A stretch of 64,000 bases of DNA from DSYU01 sp964437595. GTDB taxonomy: Bacteria; Chloroflexota; Anaerolineae; Anaerolineales; Anaerolineaceae. The notes below the pieces were generated by a model. That model saw only the letters and a program-made list of their open reading frames with translations, made no database searches and had not been told where the DNA came from. Position 1 is the stretch's first letter. Each line of letters begins with the position of its first letter. A program made the translations under genes and the position numbers. Location of the stretch: NCBI GenBank assembly GCA_964437595.1, contig CAYTHO010000022.1, forward strand, positions 3,064 through 67,063, given 5' to 3'. Below are positions 23,583 through 33,856 of the stretch, piece by piece.

Positions 23583-24446
23583 TTAACCAAAGCGCCCACT
23601 GATGTAATCTTCAGTGTATTTATGCCTGGGGTTGGTGAATATTTGCGTTGTGCGGTCGTGCTCGACCAGGTAACCCATGCGGCGCTCGTTGACCATAAAG
23701 AATGCGGTATAGTCCGAAACGCGCGCCGCCTGCTGCATATTGTGGGTAACTATGATGATTGTAACATCCTTTACCAGCTCGCGGATGAGTTCCTCGATGC
23801 GGTAGGTGGCGATGGGGTCCAGCGCCGAGGCGGGCTCATCCATGAGGATCACGTCTGGCTCGATCGCCAGCGCGCGGGCGATGCACAGGCGCTGCTGCTG
23901 CCCGCCGGAGAGCGAGGCGGCGCTCTGGTGCAGCTGGTCTTTCACTTCGTCCCACAGGGCGGCCTGGTTCAGGCTGCGCTCGACGATCTCGTCGAGCAGA
24001 GAGCGCTTATTTACTCCGTACAGTTTTGGCCCATAGGCCACGTTATCGTAGATGCTTTTGGGGAAGGGGTTGGGGCGCTGGAATACCATGCCCACCCGGC
24101 GGCGCACATCGACCACGTCCATGCCTTCCGAGTAAATATCGACCCCATCCAGCAGTACCTGCCCCGTAACGCGCGCGCCTGGCACCAGGTCGTTCATGCG
24201 GTTGAAGCAGCGCAGTACGGTGGATTTGCCGCAGCCAGAAGGCCCGATGATCGCCGTCACCCGGTTGGCGCGTACTTCCATGCTGATGTCGCCGACCGCC
24301 TGGAACTTGCCGTAGAACAGGGCAAGGTCTTTTGTCTCCATCTTAATCGGGTTGTTTTCCTTTTCCTCCAACGCCAGCACTTGTAGAGCGGAGGGGATGG
24401 ACGGACTGGCATTATCGGATGGTGCGGAGCCCTGGTCAAATCTCAT
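23583..24446 (-). CDS. pstB: Phosphate ABC transporter ATP-binding protein PstB
   Basis: A 287-aa ATPase of the high-affinity phosphate importer. Walker A is IGPSGCGKST (67-76). RCFNRMNDL, VGMVFQRPNPFPKSIYDNVAYGP (Q-loop), SLSGGQQQRLCIARALAIEPDVILMDEPASALDP and IIVTHNMQQAARVSD are all diagnostic PstB sequence. The C-terminus IFTNPRHKYTEDYISGRFG is also typical. The ATG at 24446 adds about 35 residues before the standard start. An ATG at 24341 (METKDLALFYGKF) gives the normal family length, but AAGGG precedes the longer one. No pstS, pstC or pstA is nearby, so the permease and binding protein must be encoded elsewhere. Confidence 0.95.
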   Translation of the reverse strand: MRFDQGSAPSDNASPSIPSALQVLALEEKENNPIKMETKDLALFYGKFQAVGDISMEVRANRVTAIIGPSGCGKSTVLRCFNRMNDLVPGARVTGQVLLDGVDIYSEGMDVVDVRRRVGMVFQRPNPFPKSIYDNVAYGPKLYGVNKRSLLDEIVERSLNQAALWDEVKDQLHQSAASLSGGQQQRLCIARALAIEPDVILMDEPASALDPIATYRIEELIRELVKDVTIIIVTHNMQQAARVSDYTAFFMVNERRMGYLVEHDRTTQIFTNPRHKYTEDYISGRFG

Positions 24447-24489
24447 GCGGTAAAACCCTTTGATAAAGTATAACCGAAAAGATCCAGAT

Positions 24490-25198
<709 letters not shown>

Positions 25199-25206
<8 letters not shown>

Positions 25207-26422
25207 GCATCCCCCGCATTTCCTCGAGCAACAGGAGCAGTTTCTCGGCTAAGTCCCGGCGGTTGAAGTGCTTTTCAATGTAGCGGCGCCCGTTCATGCC
25301 CATCTGGGCGGCCTGGTCGGGCGCGCTGGCAAGCTGGCGGACGGCCTGGGCCAGCGCCGCGGGATCGCCCGGTTGGGCAAAGACCCCCGCCTGGGCGGCT
25401 TCCACCACCTGGCGGATGACGCCGTCGATGGCGAGGATCACCGGCCTGCCGGCAGCCATATAATCAAACACTTTGTTGGGGTAGGTGGTTTTATACAGCT
25501 CCAGGGGTTTCAAAATTGCCACGCAGGCGTTGGACGCAGCCAGCACCTCGCGCATGCGGTCTTTGGGGACCGGCGGCAGGAAGGACACGTTGGTCAGCGC
25601 CATTTGGTCCGCCAGGGCTTGCAGGTGAGCTTTCTCTTTGCCATCACCTACCATTATAAATTGAATCGACGGCGCATCGCGCAGCAGGACGGCGGCTTGC
25701 AGAATGATTTCCAGGTCGTTCGACATGCCGTGCGCGCCGGCGTAGATCACCACGAACTTGCCTTCCAGCCCATGGGCCGCGCGGAAGGCCTGCCCGTCCG
25801 CGTTGGGGTCGAACATCTGCGGCTCCGCGCCGTTGGGCACCAGCTCGACCCAGCGGGCGCCGCGCGCGGTGACGTGCTGGATAAAGCCCGGCGAATTGAC
25901 CATCACGCGGTCGGCGCGGTGGTACAGGAAGCGCTCCAGCCAGAGCGAGGCGCGGATGAGGAGCGGGCTGCGCAGCACGCCCACGGCGATGGCGAAGGCG
26001 GGCCACAGGTCGCGTACTTCGAACAGGAAAGGCGCGCGCTTGAGGCGGGCCAGCAGCCAGGCGGTGACGCCCTGGAAAATGGGCGGCGAAGTGCCCCACA
26101 CCAGGTCGACGTGCTTCACCCGCAGCCCGACCAGGAAGGAGGAGACCATAAAGCTGATGAAGCTGAATACGCGGTGGACGAAGTTTTTGTGCAGGGCGGA
26201 GTAGGTGTAGGTGCGCAGGATGGTGATGCCGGGCTCGGGCTCCTGGCGGACCACCCAGGGGATGCGCTTCTGGCGTGATTTGCCGGTCAGGTAGCTGACC
26301 GGGCTGGCAATGACGGTGACGCGGTGCCCCTTTTCAACCAGGCAGCGGGCCAGCTCGTGGTGGCGGGTGCCGCCAGCTTCGTCGAGGGATGCAAAGGCCT
26401 GGTGGATAAAGAGAATGTGCAT
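25199..26422 (-). CDS. Glycosyltransferase family 4 (WbuB-like)
   Basis: A 407-aa GT-B enzyme. The N-terminal MHILFIHQAFASLDEAGGTRHHELARCLVEKGHRV and the central WGTSPPIFQGVTAWLLARLKRAPFLFEVRDLWPAFAI are typical of the WbuB/WcaI-like family that adds N-acetylfucosamine or related sugars in O-antigen and colanic acid assembly. The donor-site motif lies in the C-terminal domain, and the usual E-x7-E region is replaced by KTTYPNKVFDYMAAGRPVILA, as in relatives. It is the first of a minus-strand run with phoB, pstB, phoU and CHAD (eight-base overlap with phoB), and follows the heparinase-like gene by one base. It therefore bridges the polysaccharide and phosphate genes. Confidence 0.85.
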
Positions 26423-26423
26423 G

Positions 26424-28394
26424 CTACTCCTCTAGAACCCAGTCGCTGTACATGGTCAGCGGGCGGGGGCACTGCACCTGAAGGGAAAAGGACAGGGCGG
26501 GGAACTTTTGATTATAGGTCGGGGAAAACCAGCCGAGGGTGGGGTCCACCTCTTGCGGCCCAAGCAGCGCCTGCCCGGCGCGCACCAGCGAGAAATGATC
26601 GATTTGCGAGTAGGCGGAATTGACGATCTCCGCGTTGAGGCTGAGCCGCACGCGCCCACCTGCCGGGCGGGTAAGGGTGAGCGTGTTTTCCGCGAACTCC
26701 CAGGGCCAGTCGGGCAGCAGCCAGTGCAGGCGGAAGGTGAACACCTTGTAGAAGCCGTCGACGGTCTCTGTGGCGTGGTGCAACTGGTCGATGACCTGCC
26801 AGCGGCCCGGCCCGGCGGCCTTGAGGATGCGCCGGTGGGTTACGCCCAGGCGCTGGTAGCCGGTATGGCGGGCGGCGATAGCCGTGACCGGGCTGCCCTG
26901 CGTCTCGACCGGCCCGGCCTGGGCCCAGTCCAGCCAGAGGAAGCGCCCGCTGCGCTGCATCTGGTCCTGGTGGTTAACCACGACGGTGTTGTGCACCAGG
27001 GTGGCGGACAGGGCATTATCCCAGGGTGGCGGGGCGGTGTAGCGGTAGCTCCCGGCATCCAGGGCGATATTTTCGCCGCGCCACCACAGGTCCACGTGGA
27101 GCTGGTCGGCGTGGGAAGGGCGGCTGGTGAAGGCAGCGGCGCGCAGCGCGGCCCAACTGCTGCCGTTCTGCACCCAGGGGACGGCGGGCGTGCTGGGGCG
27201 CGGCAGGGGGGTCTCGGCGGAGTCCGCTGGCGCGCTGACCGGCAGGCCCAGCCACAGGCACAGCTCATCCCACGGGCCGGGCGGGAAGGTGGGCCGATTG
27301 AGGAAGGCGCGCGCGGCGGCCTGGGCCACGGGGCGGTAGTCGCCAAACGCGCCGCCGCTGAGGGGCAGGATGTTGGCCCCATCGTTGGAGCCCAGGTTGG
27401 GCGCGCCGCCGCTGTGGGGGTCCACCTGGGCCAGCAGCCAGGTGGCTGCCGCGGCGAGGCGGGCCTGGGTATGCGGGGGGAAGGGCTGGCGGAAGGACAG
27501 CGCCTGCAGCGCGGCGTGCAGCATCAGGCGGTGATAGTTCAGGCTGTGCTGCGCATAGGTACCATCGGGGGCAATCTGGCTGCGCAGGGCCAGGTTCAGC
27601 TCCTGCCAGCCCAGCTCTCGCCATGCCCGTGCCTGGGGGTGCTCGTCCAGGGCGAAGCTGGCGGCGTACAGCCCCAGGGCTTCGGTGATGTGGTGGTTGT
27701 TATTCTGGGCGCGGGCGTAGCACAGCGTGGGCGGGATGCGCGCGGCATGGGCGGCAACGGCCTGCGCCAGGTGGGCTATCTGGTCGGGGGTGCTGCGCGG
27801 GGAGTGCTGGAATACACCGGCGGCGAACACCAGCGCCAGCAGGCGCAGGGCCACTTCCTGCGCGGAGCACCAGTTGGGGCCCTGGTTGGTTGGGTTGCCC
27901 TGCACGAACTGGTCGAAATACTGCCAAAATGCGGCGGGGTAGGCTTCATCGCCGGTGAGCCGGTAGGCGCGCGCGAGGGTGTAAGCCCAGCCAAAGCGGG
28001 CCGGTTCCCACAGCAGCTTGAGGTCTTCGACGCCCCAGGACTGCGGGCGGCTTTCGTAGTACGTCCAGTGCTGGCTGGCGTCGGGCGGGGTGAGCAGAAT
28101 GGGCGCCGGCGGCCCGCCAAAAAGGCGCGCCTGCCCGCTGACCACCTCATCCGCTTCGGCGACGGCCTGATCCAGCCGGTCGCCTAATATTTCTTCCAGG
28201 CGGCGGACATCTGGGATGGCAAACGGCGCGTGGATGGGGGCGGCATATTCGGGGAGATCACCAACCGGGGTGGCTTTGCGGTAGCTGCCGCTGCGCAGGC
28301 GGACCTGGTACAGCGCGTACCAGAAAACCTGGCGGGCGCCGAGCTGGCGAGCAGCCTTTAAAGCTACGATAAAGCGGTTGGGATGCTTTTTCAT
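26424..28394 (-). CDS. Heparinase II/III family protein
   Basis: A 656-aa protein with the two-domain architecture of heparinase II/III-like lyases. There is an alpha/alpha toroid at about 60-370 with the conserved NNNHHITEALGLY (catalytic-region Asn/His) and YAQHSLNYHRLML (Tyr/His). A beta-sandwich domain at about 400-640 has SHADQLHVDLWWRGENIALDAGSYRY and HNTVVVNHQDQ. These match the Hepar_II_III N and C families, which cleave uronate-containing polysaccharides by beta-elimination. No clear signal peptide is seen, so it may act inside the cell. In EPS loci such genes often sit next to the bi-domain oxidoreductase found here. The start is the ATG at 28394. It may trim or edit the glycan made by this locus. 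Confidence 0.87.
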   Translation of the reverse strand: MKKHPNRFIVALKAARQLGARQVFWYALYQVRLRSGSYRKATPVGDLPEYAAPIHAPFAIPDVRRLEEILGDRLDQAVAEADEVVSGQARLFGGPPAPILLTPPDASQHWTYYESRPQSWGVEDLKLLWEPARFGWAYTLARAYRLTGDEAYPAAFWQYFDQFVQGNPTNQGPNWCSAQEVALRLLALVFAAGVFQHSPRSTPDQIAHLAQAVAAHAARIPPTLCYARAQNNNHHITEALGLYAASFALDEHPQARAWRELGWQELNLALRSQIAPDGTYAQHSLNYHRLMLHAALQALSFRQPFPPHTQARLAAAATWLLAQVDPHSGGAPNLGSNDGANILPLSGGAFGDYRPVAQAAARAFLNRPTFPPGPWDELCLWLGLPVSAPADSAETPLPRPSTPAVPWVQNGSSWAALRAAAFTSRPSHADQLHVDLWWRGENIALDAGSYRYTAPPPWDNALSATLVHNTVVVNHQDQMQRSGRFLWLDWAQAGPVETQGSPVTAIAARHTGYQRLGVTHRRILKAAGPGRWQVIDQLHHATETVDGFYKVFTFRLHWLLPDWPWEFAENTLTLTRPAGGRVRLSLNAEIVNSAYSQIDHFSLVRAGQALLGPQEVDPTLGWFSPTYNQKFPALSFSLQVQCPRPLTMYSDWVLEE

Positions 28395-28467
28395 ACGGTG
28401 GACGAGTTGCTCTCGATTTTATGCGCCGTGGAAACCCGGATGCTGGCGAACAGGGCCGCGCCGGGCC

Positions 28468-30663
28468 TTATTCATGGACAGCGACCGGACGGTTCTCCGC
28501 CAGCGCATCCAGCGCGGCAAACGCGGCGCGCGTGACCCCAACCAGTTCATTATAAGCGATTGGCGGCGGGCCACCCTTACGAACTGCGTCCAGGAAGGCG
28601 CTCCAGGCTGCGCGGTGGCCTTTATCCTGGGCGAGGCGCGATTCGAGCACCTGGCGGCGGCCATCCTGAACCAGCTCCAGGCGGCGGAAATCGTCCAGCA
28701 CAGCCACGCGCCCGCCGCGGAAGACCTCGACGCGCTCCTTGGGGAAGCTCTTGTCGCCGTTGGCAAGGTAGGCGATGCTGCCCAGCGAGCCATCCGGGAA
28801 GGTAAGGGTGATGAGCACGTTGTCCTGGCGGTAGCGGCCATTGTCGGGCAGGGCCTGCGCGCTGACCGAAACCGGCGCGGCGCCCGCCAGGAAGGTGAGG
28901 AAGTCGATAAAATGGCAGCCCTCGCCGATGATGCGCCCGCCGCCCTGAGCCGGGTCCTGCGTCCAGTGGTTGAGCGGGATGGCCCCTGCGTTGACGCGGT
29001 AGTGGGCCACGAACGGCTCGCCGGAAGGGGCCAGGAATTCGCGCAGGCGGACGGCATGCGGGGCGAAGCGGCGGTTGAAGCCGACCATCAGCAGGGGCAG
29101 GGCTTCGGCGGCGAGCGGCGCGCTGGTAAGCGGCGCGCTAATAAGCGCGGAGGCGATTTCGTCCAGCTCGGCGGGGGTGATGGCGAGGGGCTTTTCGCAG
29201 TAGACGTGCTTGCCGGAGCGCAGGGCGGCTAGCACCTGGCGAGCGTGGTGCTGGTGGCGGGTGAGGATGGCCACCACGTTAATATCCGGCGACTGTAGAA
29301 TTTCATCTTCGTTCGAGGCCGCCGAGGCGAAGCCAAAGCGCTGGGCGGCCTGGCGGGCGGTGAGACCGGAAGCGGATGCAATGACCGCCTTGCGCACCCC
29401 ACCCACTTTGCTGACGGCAGGCAGGAAAACGGCGGTGGCATAGTTGCCCGCGCCCAGCACGCCCAGGGCGGGTTCTCCGGCGATGGGGCGGGCGCTGGCG
29501 ACCTGGGGCAGGGTCACCCGGGTGAGCGGGACTTCCGTTGTTTCGGACTGCGTATAGGTAAGAAGCACGCCCAGGAACGGCTCGCGGCGCTTCCCGGTGA
29601 TCAATTCATAAGCCTGGGTAGCATCCTCGATGGGGAAGCGGTGGCTGATCAGCGGGCGCACGTCCAGATGCCCGCCGCCCATCAGGTCGACAAAACTCTC
29701 CAGGTTGCGCCCCTCGGTCCAGCGCACGAAGCCGGGCGGGTAATCCAGCCCGCGCTCTTCGTAGGCGGTGTCGTAGCGGCCGGGGCCGTATGAGCGGGAT
29801 ACCTGGAAGAACAGCTCTTTTTCGTAGTAAATTTTGCGGGGGATGGCTAAACCCACCGCGCCGATGGCGACCACCCGCCCCCGGTCGCGGGCCAGCAGGC
29901 CAGCCAATTCAATCGGGTCATTGGAGCGAGCGTCGGCGCAGATCAGGACTACATCGAAGCCCATGCCGCGCGAGAAGGCGCGCCCGGCCTCTTCGGCCTG
30001 GGGGCGGGGCACGGTGTTGTATCCCAGCGACTGGGCCAGTTGAATGCGGCGCGGGTCGAGGTCGATGCCGAACACAGCGCACCCGGCGGCGCGGGCGATG
30101 CCCGCCGCGAGCAGCCCGAGCAGGCCCATACCGATGATGGCGACCCGCTCGCCGACCTGGGGCTGGGCAAGGCGGAAACCGTGCAGGGCGATGGCGCCCA
30201 GGGTGGTGAAAGCGGCGGACTCGAAGTCGACGCTGTCGGGCAGGCGCGCCAGCAGGTTGCGGGGAACGACGGCATATTCGGCGTGGACGGCGTAACTGCC
30301 CCCGGCGCAGGCCACCCGGTCGCCGATTTGGAAACCTTCCATGCCCTTGCCCAGCGCGGTAATGGTGCCAGCGGAGGAGTAGCCCAGGGCCATGGGCTGT
30401 TCGAGGCGGTTGAAAGCGGCTTCGATGGTCGGCAGGAGGCCTTCGCGGCGGGCTTTGTCGAGCACCTGGCGCACCAGGTCGGGGCGCGAGCGGGCCTTGC
30501 CCAGCAGGCTTTTTTCGGCAAACTCCACCACCATGCGTTCGGTTCCGGCGGATACCAGCGAGGCGGCAGTGCGCACCAGGGCGGTACCGGGGCGCGGGGC
30601 GGGGCAGGGCACGTCGACAACCTGCGTGCGCCCGTCGCGCATATTTTGAAGTAGCTGTTTCAT
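28468..30663 (-). CDS. Bi-domain oxidoreductase: MDR dehydrogenase fused to Gfo/Idh/MocA
   Basis: A 731-aa fusion. Residues 1-370 form a medium-chain dehydrogenase: SLVSAGTERM near 37-46, GYSSAGTI near 94-101, GDRVACAG near 114-121, and Rossmann GMGLLGLLAAG near 178-188. The usual catalytic zinc ligands are not obvious. Residues 398-731 form a Gfo/Idh/MocA oxidoreductase with GVLGAGNYA (401-409), HVYCEKPLAITPAEL (486-500), GFNRRFAPH (528-536) and GEGCHFIDFL (580-589). The same fusion is found in other polysaccharide loci and probably oxidises or epimerises a sugar nucleotide (inference). An odd Ala/Ser/Pro-Leu repeat (ISAPLTSAPLAAEALP) lies near 508-523. GGAAGGA precedes the ATG. Confidence 0.9.
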   Translation of the reverse strand: MKQLLQNMRDGRTQVVDVPCPAPRPGTALVRTAASLVSAGTERMVVEFAEKSLLGKARSRPDLVRQVLDKARREGLLPTIEAAFNRLEQPMALGYSSAGTITALGKGMEGFQIGDRVACAGGSYAVHAEYAVVPRNLLARLPDSVDFESAAFTTLGAIALHGFRLAQPQVGERVAIIGMGLLGLLAAGIARAAGCAVFGIDLDPRRIQLAQSLGYNTVPRPQAEEAGRAFSRGMGFDVVLICADARSNDPIELAGLLARDRGRVVAIGAVGLAIPRKIYYEKELFFQVSRSYGPGRYDTAYEERGLDYPPGFVRWTEGRNLESFVDLMGGGHLDVRPLISHRFPIEDATQAYELITGKRREPFLGVLLTYTQSETTEVPLTRVTLPQVASARPIAGEPALGVLGAGNYATAVFLPAVSKVGGVRKAVIASASGLTARQAAQRFGFASAASNEDEILQSPDINVVAILTRHQHHARQVLAALRSGKHVYCEKPLAITPAELDEIASALISAPLTSAPLAAEALPLLMVGFNRRFAPHAVRLREFLAPSGEPFVAHYRVNAGAIPLNHWTQDPAQGGGRIIGEGCHFIDFLTFLAGAAPVSVSAQALPDNGRYRQDNVLITLTFPDGSLGSIAYLANGDKSFPKERVEVFRGGRVAVLDDFRRLELVQDGRRQVLESRLAQDKGHRAAWSAFLDAVRKGGPPPIAYNELVGVTRAAFAALDALAENRPVAVHE

Positions 30664-30700
30664 GCGAGTCGTTCCTTCCGCGTTTGATCTTTGGGCCTTT

Positions 30701-30760
30701 ATTATATTCGATTCGGGCTTGCTATTCTGTTAATGCCTGGCAAAGCCTGTGACATATAAT
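30701..30760. promoter_or_regulatory. Divergent promoter region
   Basis: TATAAT on the minus strand (30706-30701) lies 38 bases before the bi-domain oxidoreductase start. TATAAT on the plus strand (30755-30760) points toward the membrane-protein gene at 30977. Matching -35 boxes are weak. Confidence 0.5.
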
Positions 30761-30976
30761 AGGGAGCAGTAGGTAGTGATTAGTTGATGTGAGCAAGTGA
30801 TTCGAACCGGAGAGCCAGGTCTACGATGCCGCAAAACCTTGCCCAATCGAGGACCTAACCCCCGCGGAGCAATGGCGCATCTGCACGCAACGGCTCTCTC
30901 CGCTTCCCCCTTCCCGGGGCGGGAAGGGGGACCTAAGTTCGGCCTAAATAATCATTTCATTATCGAAGAGAATTTT
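30761..30976 (+). other. Long untranslated leader with a GC-rich hairpin
   Basis: About 215 bases lie between a TATAAT box and the membrane-protein start. It holds a perfect 10-bp hairpin at 30906-30930 (CCCCCTTCCC, loop GGGGC, GGGAAGGGGG) inside a stretch of CT/AG-rich repeat-like sequence. The reading frame is open through it but shows no protein character. No riboswitch motif was recognised. Confidence 0.55.
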
Positions 30977-32578
30977 ATGATAACTCCTGATGAAGCCCGG
31001 AGGACAGGCGGTTCGGCAGCAGCGAAAGATAGCGCGTTGACAATGGATTCAAAAGCAATGGATCTGGAGATAACGGCGGCGCAAAAAGCAGCCGCGGCGA
31101 GAAATGTGGCCTGGCTGGTGACGGTGGTGACGTTCCTGCTGATCTTTGGCATGGCGGCGCGCACGCCGCTGGATACGGATATGTGGTGGCATCTGCGGGC
31201 GGGGGAGGAGATTGTGCGCACGGGGCGGCTGCTGGAGGCGGATATCTTTTCGTTCACCCGCGCGGGGCAGCCCTGGACGAACCCGTACTGGCTGGCGCAG
31301 GGGGCCATGGCGCTGTCGTTCCGCGGGCTGGGCTTTTTGGGGCTGGGCCTGCTGGTGGCGGCGCTGGCAACGTTGAGCATGGCGCTGGTTTTCGCGCAGT
31401 GCGAAGGACCGGTGTTTTTGAAGTCCGCCGCGCTGCTGCTGGGGAGCGTGGTGGCCTCGGTGGTGTGGTCGCCCAGGCCGCAGCTGGTTTCGCTGGTGTG
31501 GATGGCGCTGGTGGGGCTGGTGCTGTACCGCTATAAATGGCGCGGGCAAAACCGCCTGTGGGCGCTGCCGCTGATCTTTATCCTGTGGGCCAACACCCAC
31601 GGCGGGTACCCGCTGGGGCTGATCCTGATCGGGTCGATGCTGGCGGGGGAGGCGCTCAACCACCTGCTGGCCATCGACAGCGGCCCGGTGCTGGGCTGGC
31701 GGCAGATCGTGCGTCTGGGGGCGTGGGGCGCGGCCTGCGGGCTGGCGGTGTTGATCAACCCCAACGGCCTGGACATGTGGCGTCTGCCGTTCTTGACCGT
31801 CAACATGGCGGTGCTGCAGCAGTATATCCCGGAGTGGGCCTCGCCAGACTTTCATATAATCTTAGAACAGACGGTGCTGTGGCTGCTGCTGGCGGTCTTC
31901 GCGGCGGTGGGGTTATCCGGGCGGCGCATGGATGGCAGCGACCTGGTGACGGTCTTGATTTTCGCGTTGATGGCGCTGGTGGCCCGGCGCAACTTTGGAC
32001 CCTTCGCGCTGGTGGCGGTTCCGGTGCTGACGCGCTACGCAAGCGCGGCTGTCAGGGCGTGGCGGGAGCGCGCGCCCTGGCTGGAGCGGTTAGAACGCCT
32101 GAACCATAACGCAAAGCCGGAAACGGACCGGGCACTGGGGGTCAAGAAGGCGATTAACCTGACCCTGGTGGCGCTGCTGGGAATGGTTGTGATCCTGAAA
32201 TTGTACGTGGTGACCCAACCGACGTTCGTCGGCTATCACCTGGCGAACGCCTTCCCCAGCCGGGCGGTGGGCTGGCTGCTGGAAAACCGGCCCGGGCAGA
32301 ACCTGTTCAATGAATATAACTGGGGCGGCTATTTGCAGTGGGCGCTGCCCGGTTTCCCGACCTTTGTGGACGGGCGCACGGACCTGTTCGGGGACGAGGT
32401 GGTGGGGGAGTGGATCGAGGTGATCCAGGCGGGGGAACGCTGGAAGCCGATTTTAGACCGCTACGATGCGCGCCTGGTGATGGTGGAGCATGACCGCCCG
32501 CTGCTGCAAGCGCTGGCGGCGGAAGGATGGAAACTGGTGTACCAGGATGCGCAGGTGGTGATTTATGAACGCGAGTAA
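30977..32578 (+). CDS. Polytopic membrane protein, GT-C-like
   Basis: A 533-aa integral membrane protein with about ten hydrophobic segments and a soluble C-terminal region. After TM1 comes TPLDTDMWWHLRAGEEIVRTGRLLEADIFSFTRAGQPWTNPYWLAQG. This D-x-D-x-W-W-H-L loop is characteristic of a GT-C-like family in which the Asp residues face outside and may bind a lipid-linked sugar donor. The C-terminal part (SRAVGWLLENRPGQNLFNEYNWGGYLQWALPGFPTFVDGRTDLFG) is also typical of that family. The start is set at the ATG after GAAGAG, and longer readings run through leader sequence. The stop overlaps the next gene by 14 bases. Probable polysaccharide or lipid glycosylation, not proven. Confidence 0.8.
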   Translation: MITPDEARRTGGSAAAKDSALTMDSKAMDLEITAAQKAAAARNVAWLVTVVTFLLIFGMAARTPLDTDMWWHLRAGEEIVRTGRLLEADIFSFTRAGQPWTNPYWLAQGAMALSFRGLGFLGLGLLVAALATLSMALVFAQCEGPVFLKSAALLLGSVVASVVWSPRPQLVSLVWMALVGLVLYRYKWRGQNRLWALPLIFILWANTHGGYPLGLILIGSMLAGEALNHLLAIDSGPVLGWRQIVRLGAWGAACGLAVLINPNGLDMWRLPFLTVNMAVLQQYIPEWASPDFHIILEQTVLWLLLAVFAAVGLSGRRMDGSDLVTVLIFALMALVARRNFGPFALVAVPVLTRYASAAVRAWRERAPWLERLERLNHNAKPETDRALGVKKAINLTLVALLGMVVILKLYVVTQPTFVGYHLANAFPSRAVGWLLENRPGQNLFNEYNWGGYLQWALPGFPTFVDGRTDLFGDEVVGEWIEVIQAGERWKPILDRYDARLVMVEHDRPLLQALAAEGWKLVYQDAQVVIYERE

Positions 32579-33770
32579 AGGATACCGCTGGCTGGAGCAG
32601 ACCCCCGTTCTGCTGGTGGTGGGGCTGGTCACTGCCCGGTTGATTGCGCTGCTTTCCGCGCCGTTTGAGGCGCTGCGCGGCTCGGGGGATTTTCTGCATT
32701 ATTTTCTGGTGTACGGCCTGTCGGGCTGGCCGGTGCTGGATTATTGGATCGAGTACCCGCCGGTTTTCCCGTACCTGTCAGCACTGCTCGTGCGGATCAG
32801 CGGGGGGCAGGAGCATGTTTTCTATTACCTGTTGAATTTTCTCTTGATCCTGGCGGATGCCGGGAGCCTGTACCTGTTCACCCGGCTGGCGGCGCGCAAT
32901 TTCGCGCCGCGCGACGGATTGATGCGGGCCGGGGTGTACCTGCTGATGATGGTATCGCTGCCGTATTTTTGGTGGTACTTCGATCCGCTGGTGGCGTTTT
33001 TCCTGCTCCTGGGGCTGTATCTTCTCCTGGAAGGCCATGCCGTGAAAGCCGGGGCGGCGCTGGGGATGGGGATTGCGATGAAGTTCTTCCCGTTGATCGC
33101 GGTAGCGGCGGCCTGGGGAAGATATTCGTGGAAAAAACTGGCCGCGCTGGCGGCTGCCAGCCTGGCGCTGGTGGTGATTCTATATGCGGCGTTCTGGATC
33201 GTTTCGCCTGAATTTACCCAGGCCTCGCTGCGCTCGCAGGCAGGTAAAGGCTCGTGGGAGTCGGTGTGGGCGCTGGTGGATGGCAACATTGGCACCGGCA
33301 GCTTTGGCCCGGCGGAGGAACGCCTGGACCCGGCCCTGGCAGGCGTTTCGCAGCGCAACCCGGCGGTGGTGCCGCCCCTGGCGTCGCTGGCGGTCTTTGG
33401 CGCGATTGGCCTGTGGGGGCTGTACCGCTATAAGGCGCAGTCCGGGGCGCCGGATGAACGCCGCTCGCTGGCGCTGGTGGGGTTTGCGTGGAGCCTGTTT
33501 GTGCTGTGGTCGCCAGGGTGGAGTCCGCAGTGGGTGCTTTACCTGTCGCCGCTGATCTTGCTGGCGCTTCCGCAGCGCCAGGCGTACCTGTTCACCGTGG
33601 TGCTGGTCTTCGTCAACCTGCTGGAATGGCCGGTGATGCTGTCGCGGGGGATGTTTTGGGGGTTATGGATCACCATCCCGCTGCGCACGCTGATGCTGGG
33701 GGTTCTGGCTTTTGCGTTTTACAGCGTGATGTTGGGGAAAGAACAACCTGTGCGGGGCGCCGGGGTGTAA
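32565..33770 (+). CDS. Polytopic membrane glycosyltransferase, GT87/DUF2029-like
   Basis: A 401-aa inner-membrane protein with about ten hydrophobic segments. The first loop has SGDFLHYFLVYGLSGWPVLDYWIEYPPVFPYLSALL, and the Y-P-P-x-x-P motif after an Asp-containing loop is typical of GT87/PimE-like mannosyltransferases and relatives. WYFDPLVAFFLLLGLYLL and GMGIAMKFFPLIAV (the K-x-x-P motif) support this. Such enzymes use polyprenyl-phosphate sugars on the outer face. The gene overlaps the upstream membrane gene by 14 bases, so the two are one unit. The exact sugar is unknown. Confidence 0.8.
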   Translation: MNASKGYRWLEQTPVLLVVGLVTARLIALLSAPFEALRGSGDFLHYFLVYGLSGWPVLDYWIEYPPVFPYLSALLVRISGGQEHVFYYLLNFLLILADAGSLYLFTRLAARNFAPRDGLMRAGVYLLMMVSLPYFWWYFDPLVAFFLLLGLYLLLEGHAVKAGAALGMGIAMKFFPLIAVAAAWGRYSWKKLAALAAASLALVVILYAAFWIVSPEFTQASLRSQAGKGSWESVWALVDGNIGTGSFGPAEERLDPALAGVSQRNPAVVPPLASLAVFGAIGLWGLYRYKAQSGAPDERRSLALVGFAWSLFVLWSPGWSPQWVLYLSPLILLALPQRQAYLFTVVLVFVNLLEWPVMLSRGMFWGLWITIPLRTLMLGVLAFAFYSVMLGKEQPVRGAGV

Positions 33771-33789
33771 GAAGCAGCGTCAAAGTCAA

Positions 33790-33798
33790 TGGTATAAT
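33790..33798 (+). promoter_or_regulatory. Extended -10 upstream of rmlC
   Basis: TGGTATAAT, 58 bases before the rmlC ATG. No good -35 is seen. It probably starts the rml operon. Confidence 0.55.
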
Positions 33799-33856
33799 TT
33801 GAACCGGTTTTCTGAAACCAAAACTTTTCTTAACCCAGTACGGACGCTGCAAACCG

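Noticed and set aside
26508..28187. A 559-codon open frame on the plus strand opposite the heparinase-like gene
   Set aside because: Its translation is Gly/Ala/Gln-rich without motifs. In this GC-rich DNA long antisense frames are a by-product of codon bias, and the minus-strand protein has clear family motifs.
30797..30976. A 60-residue N-terminal extension of the membrane protein at 30977
   Set aside because: The extension crosses a GC-rich hairpin repeat, has no signal-peptide character and no ribosome site, while GAAGAG precedes the ATG at 30977.
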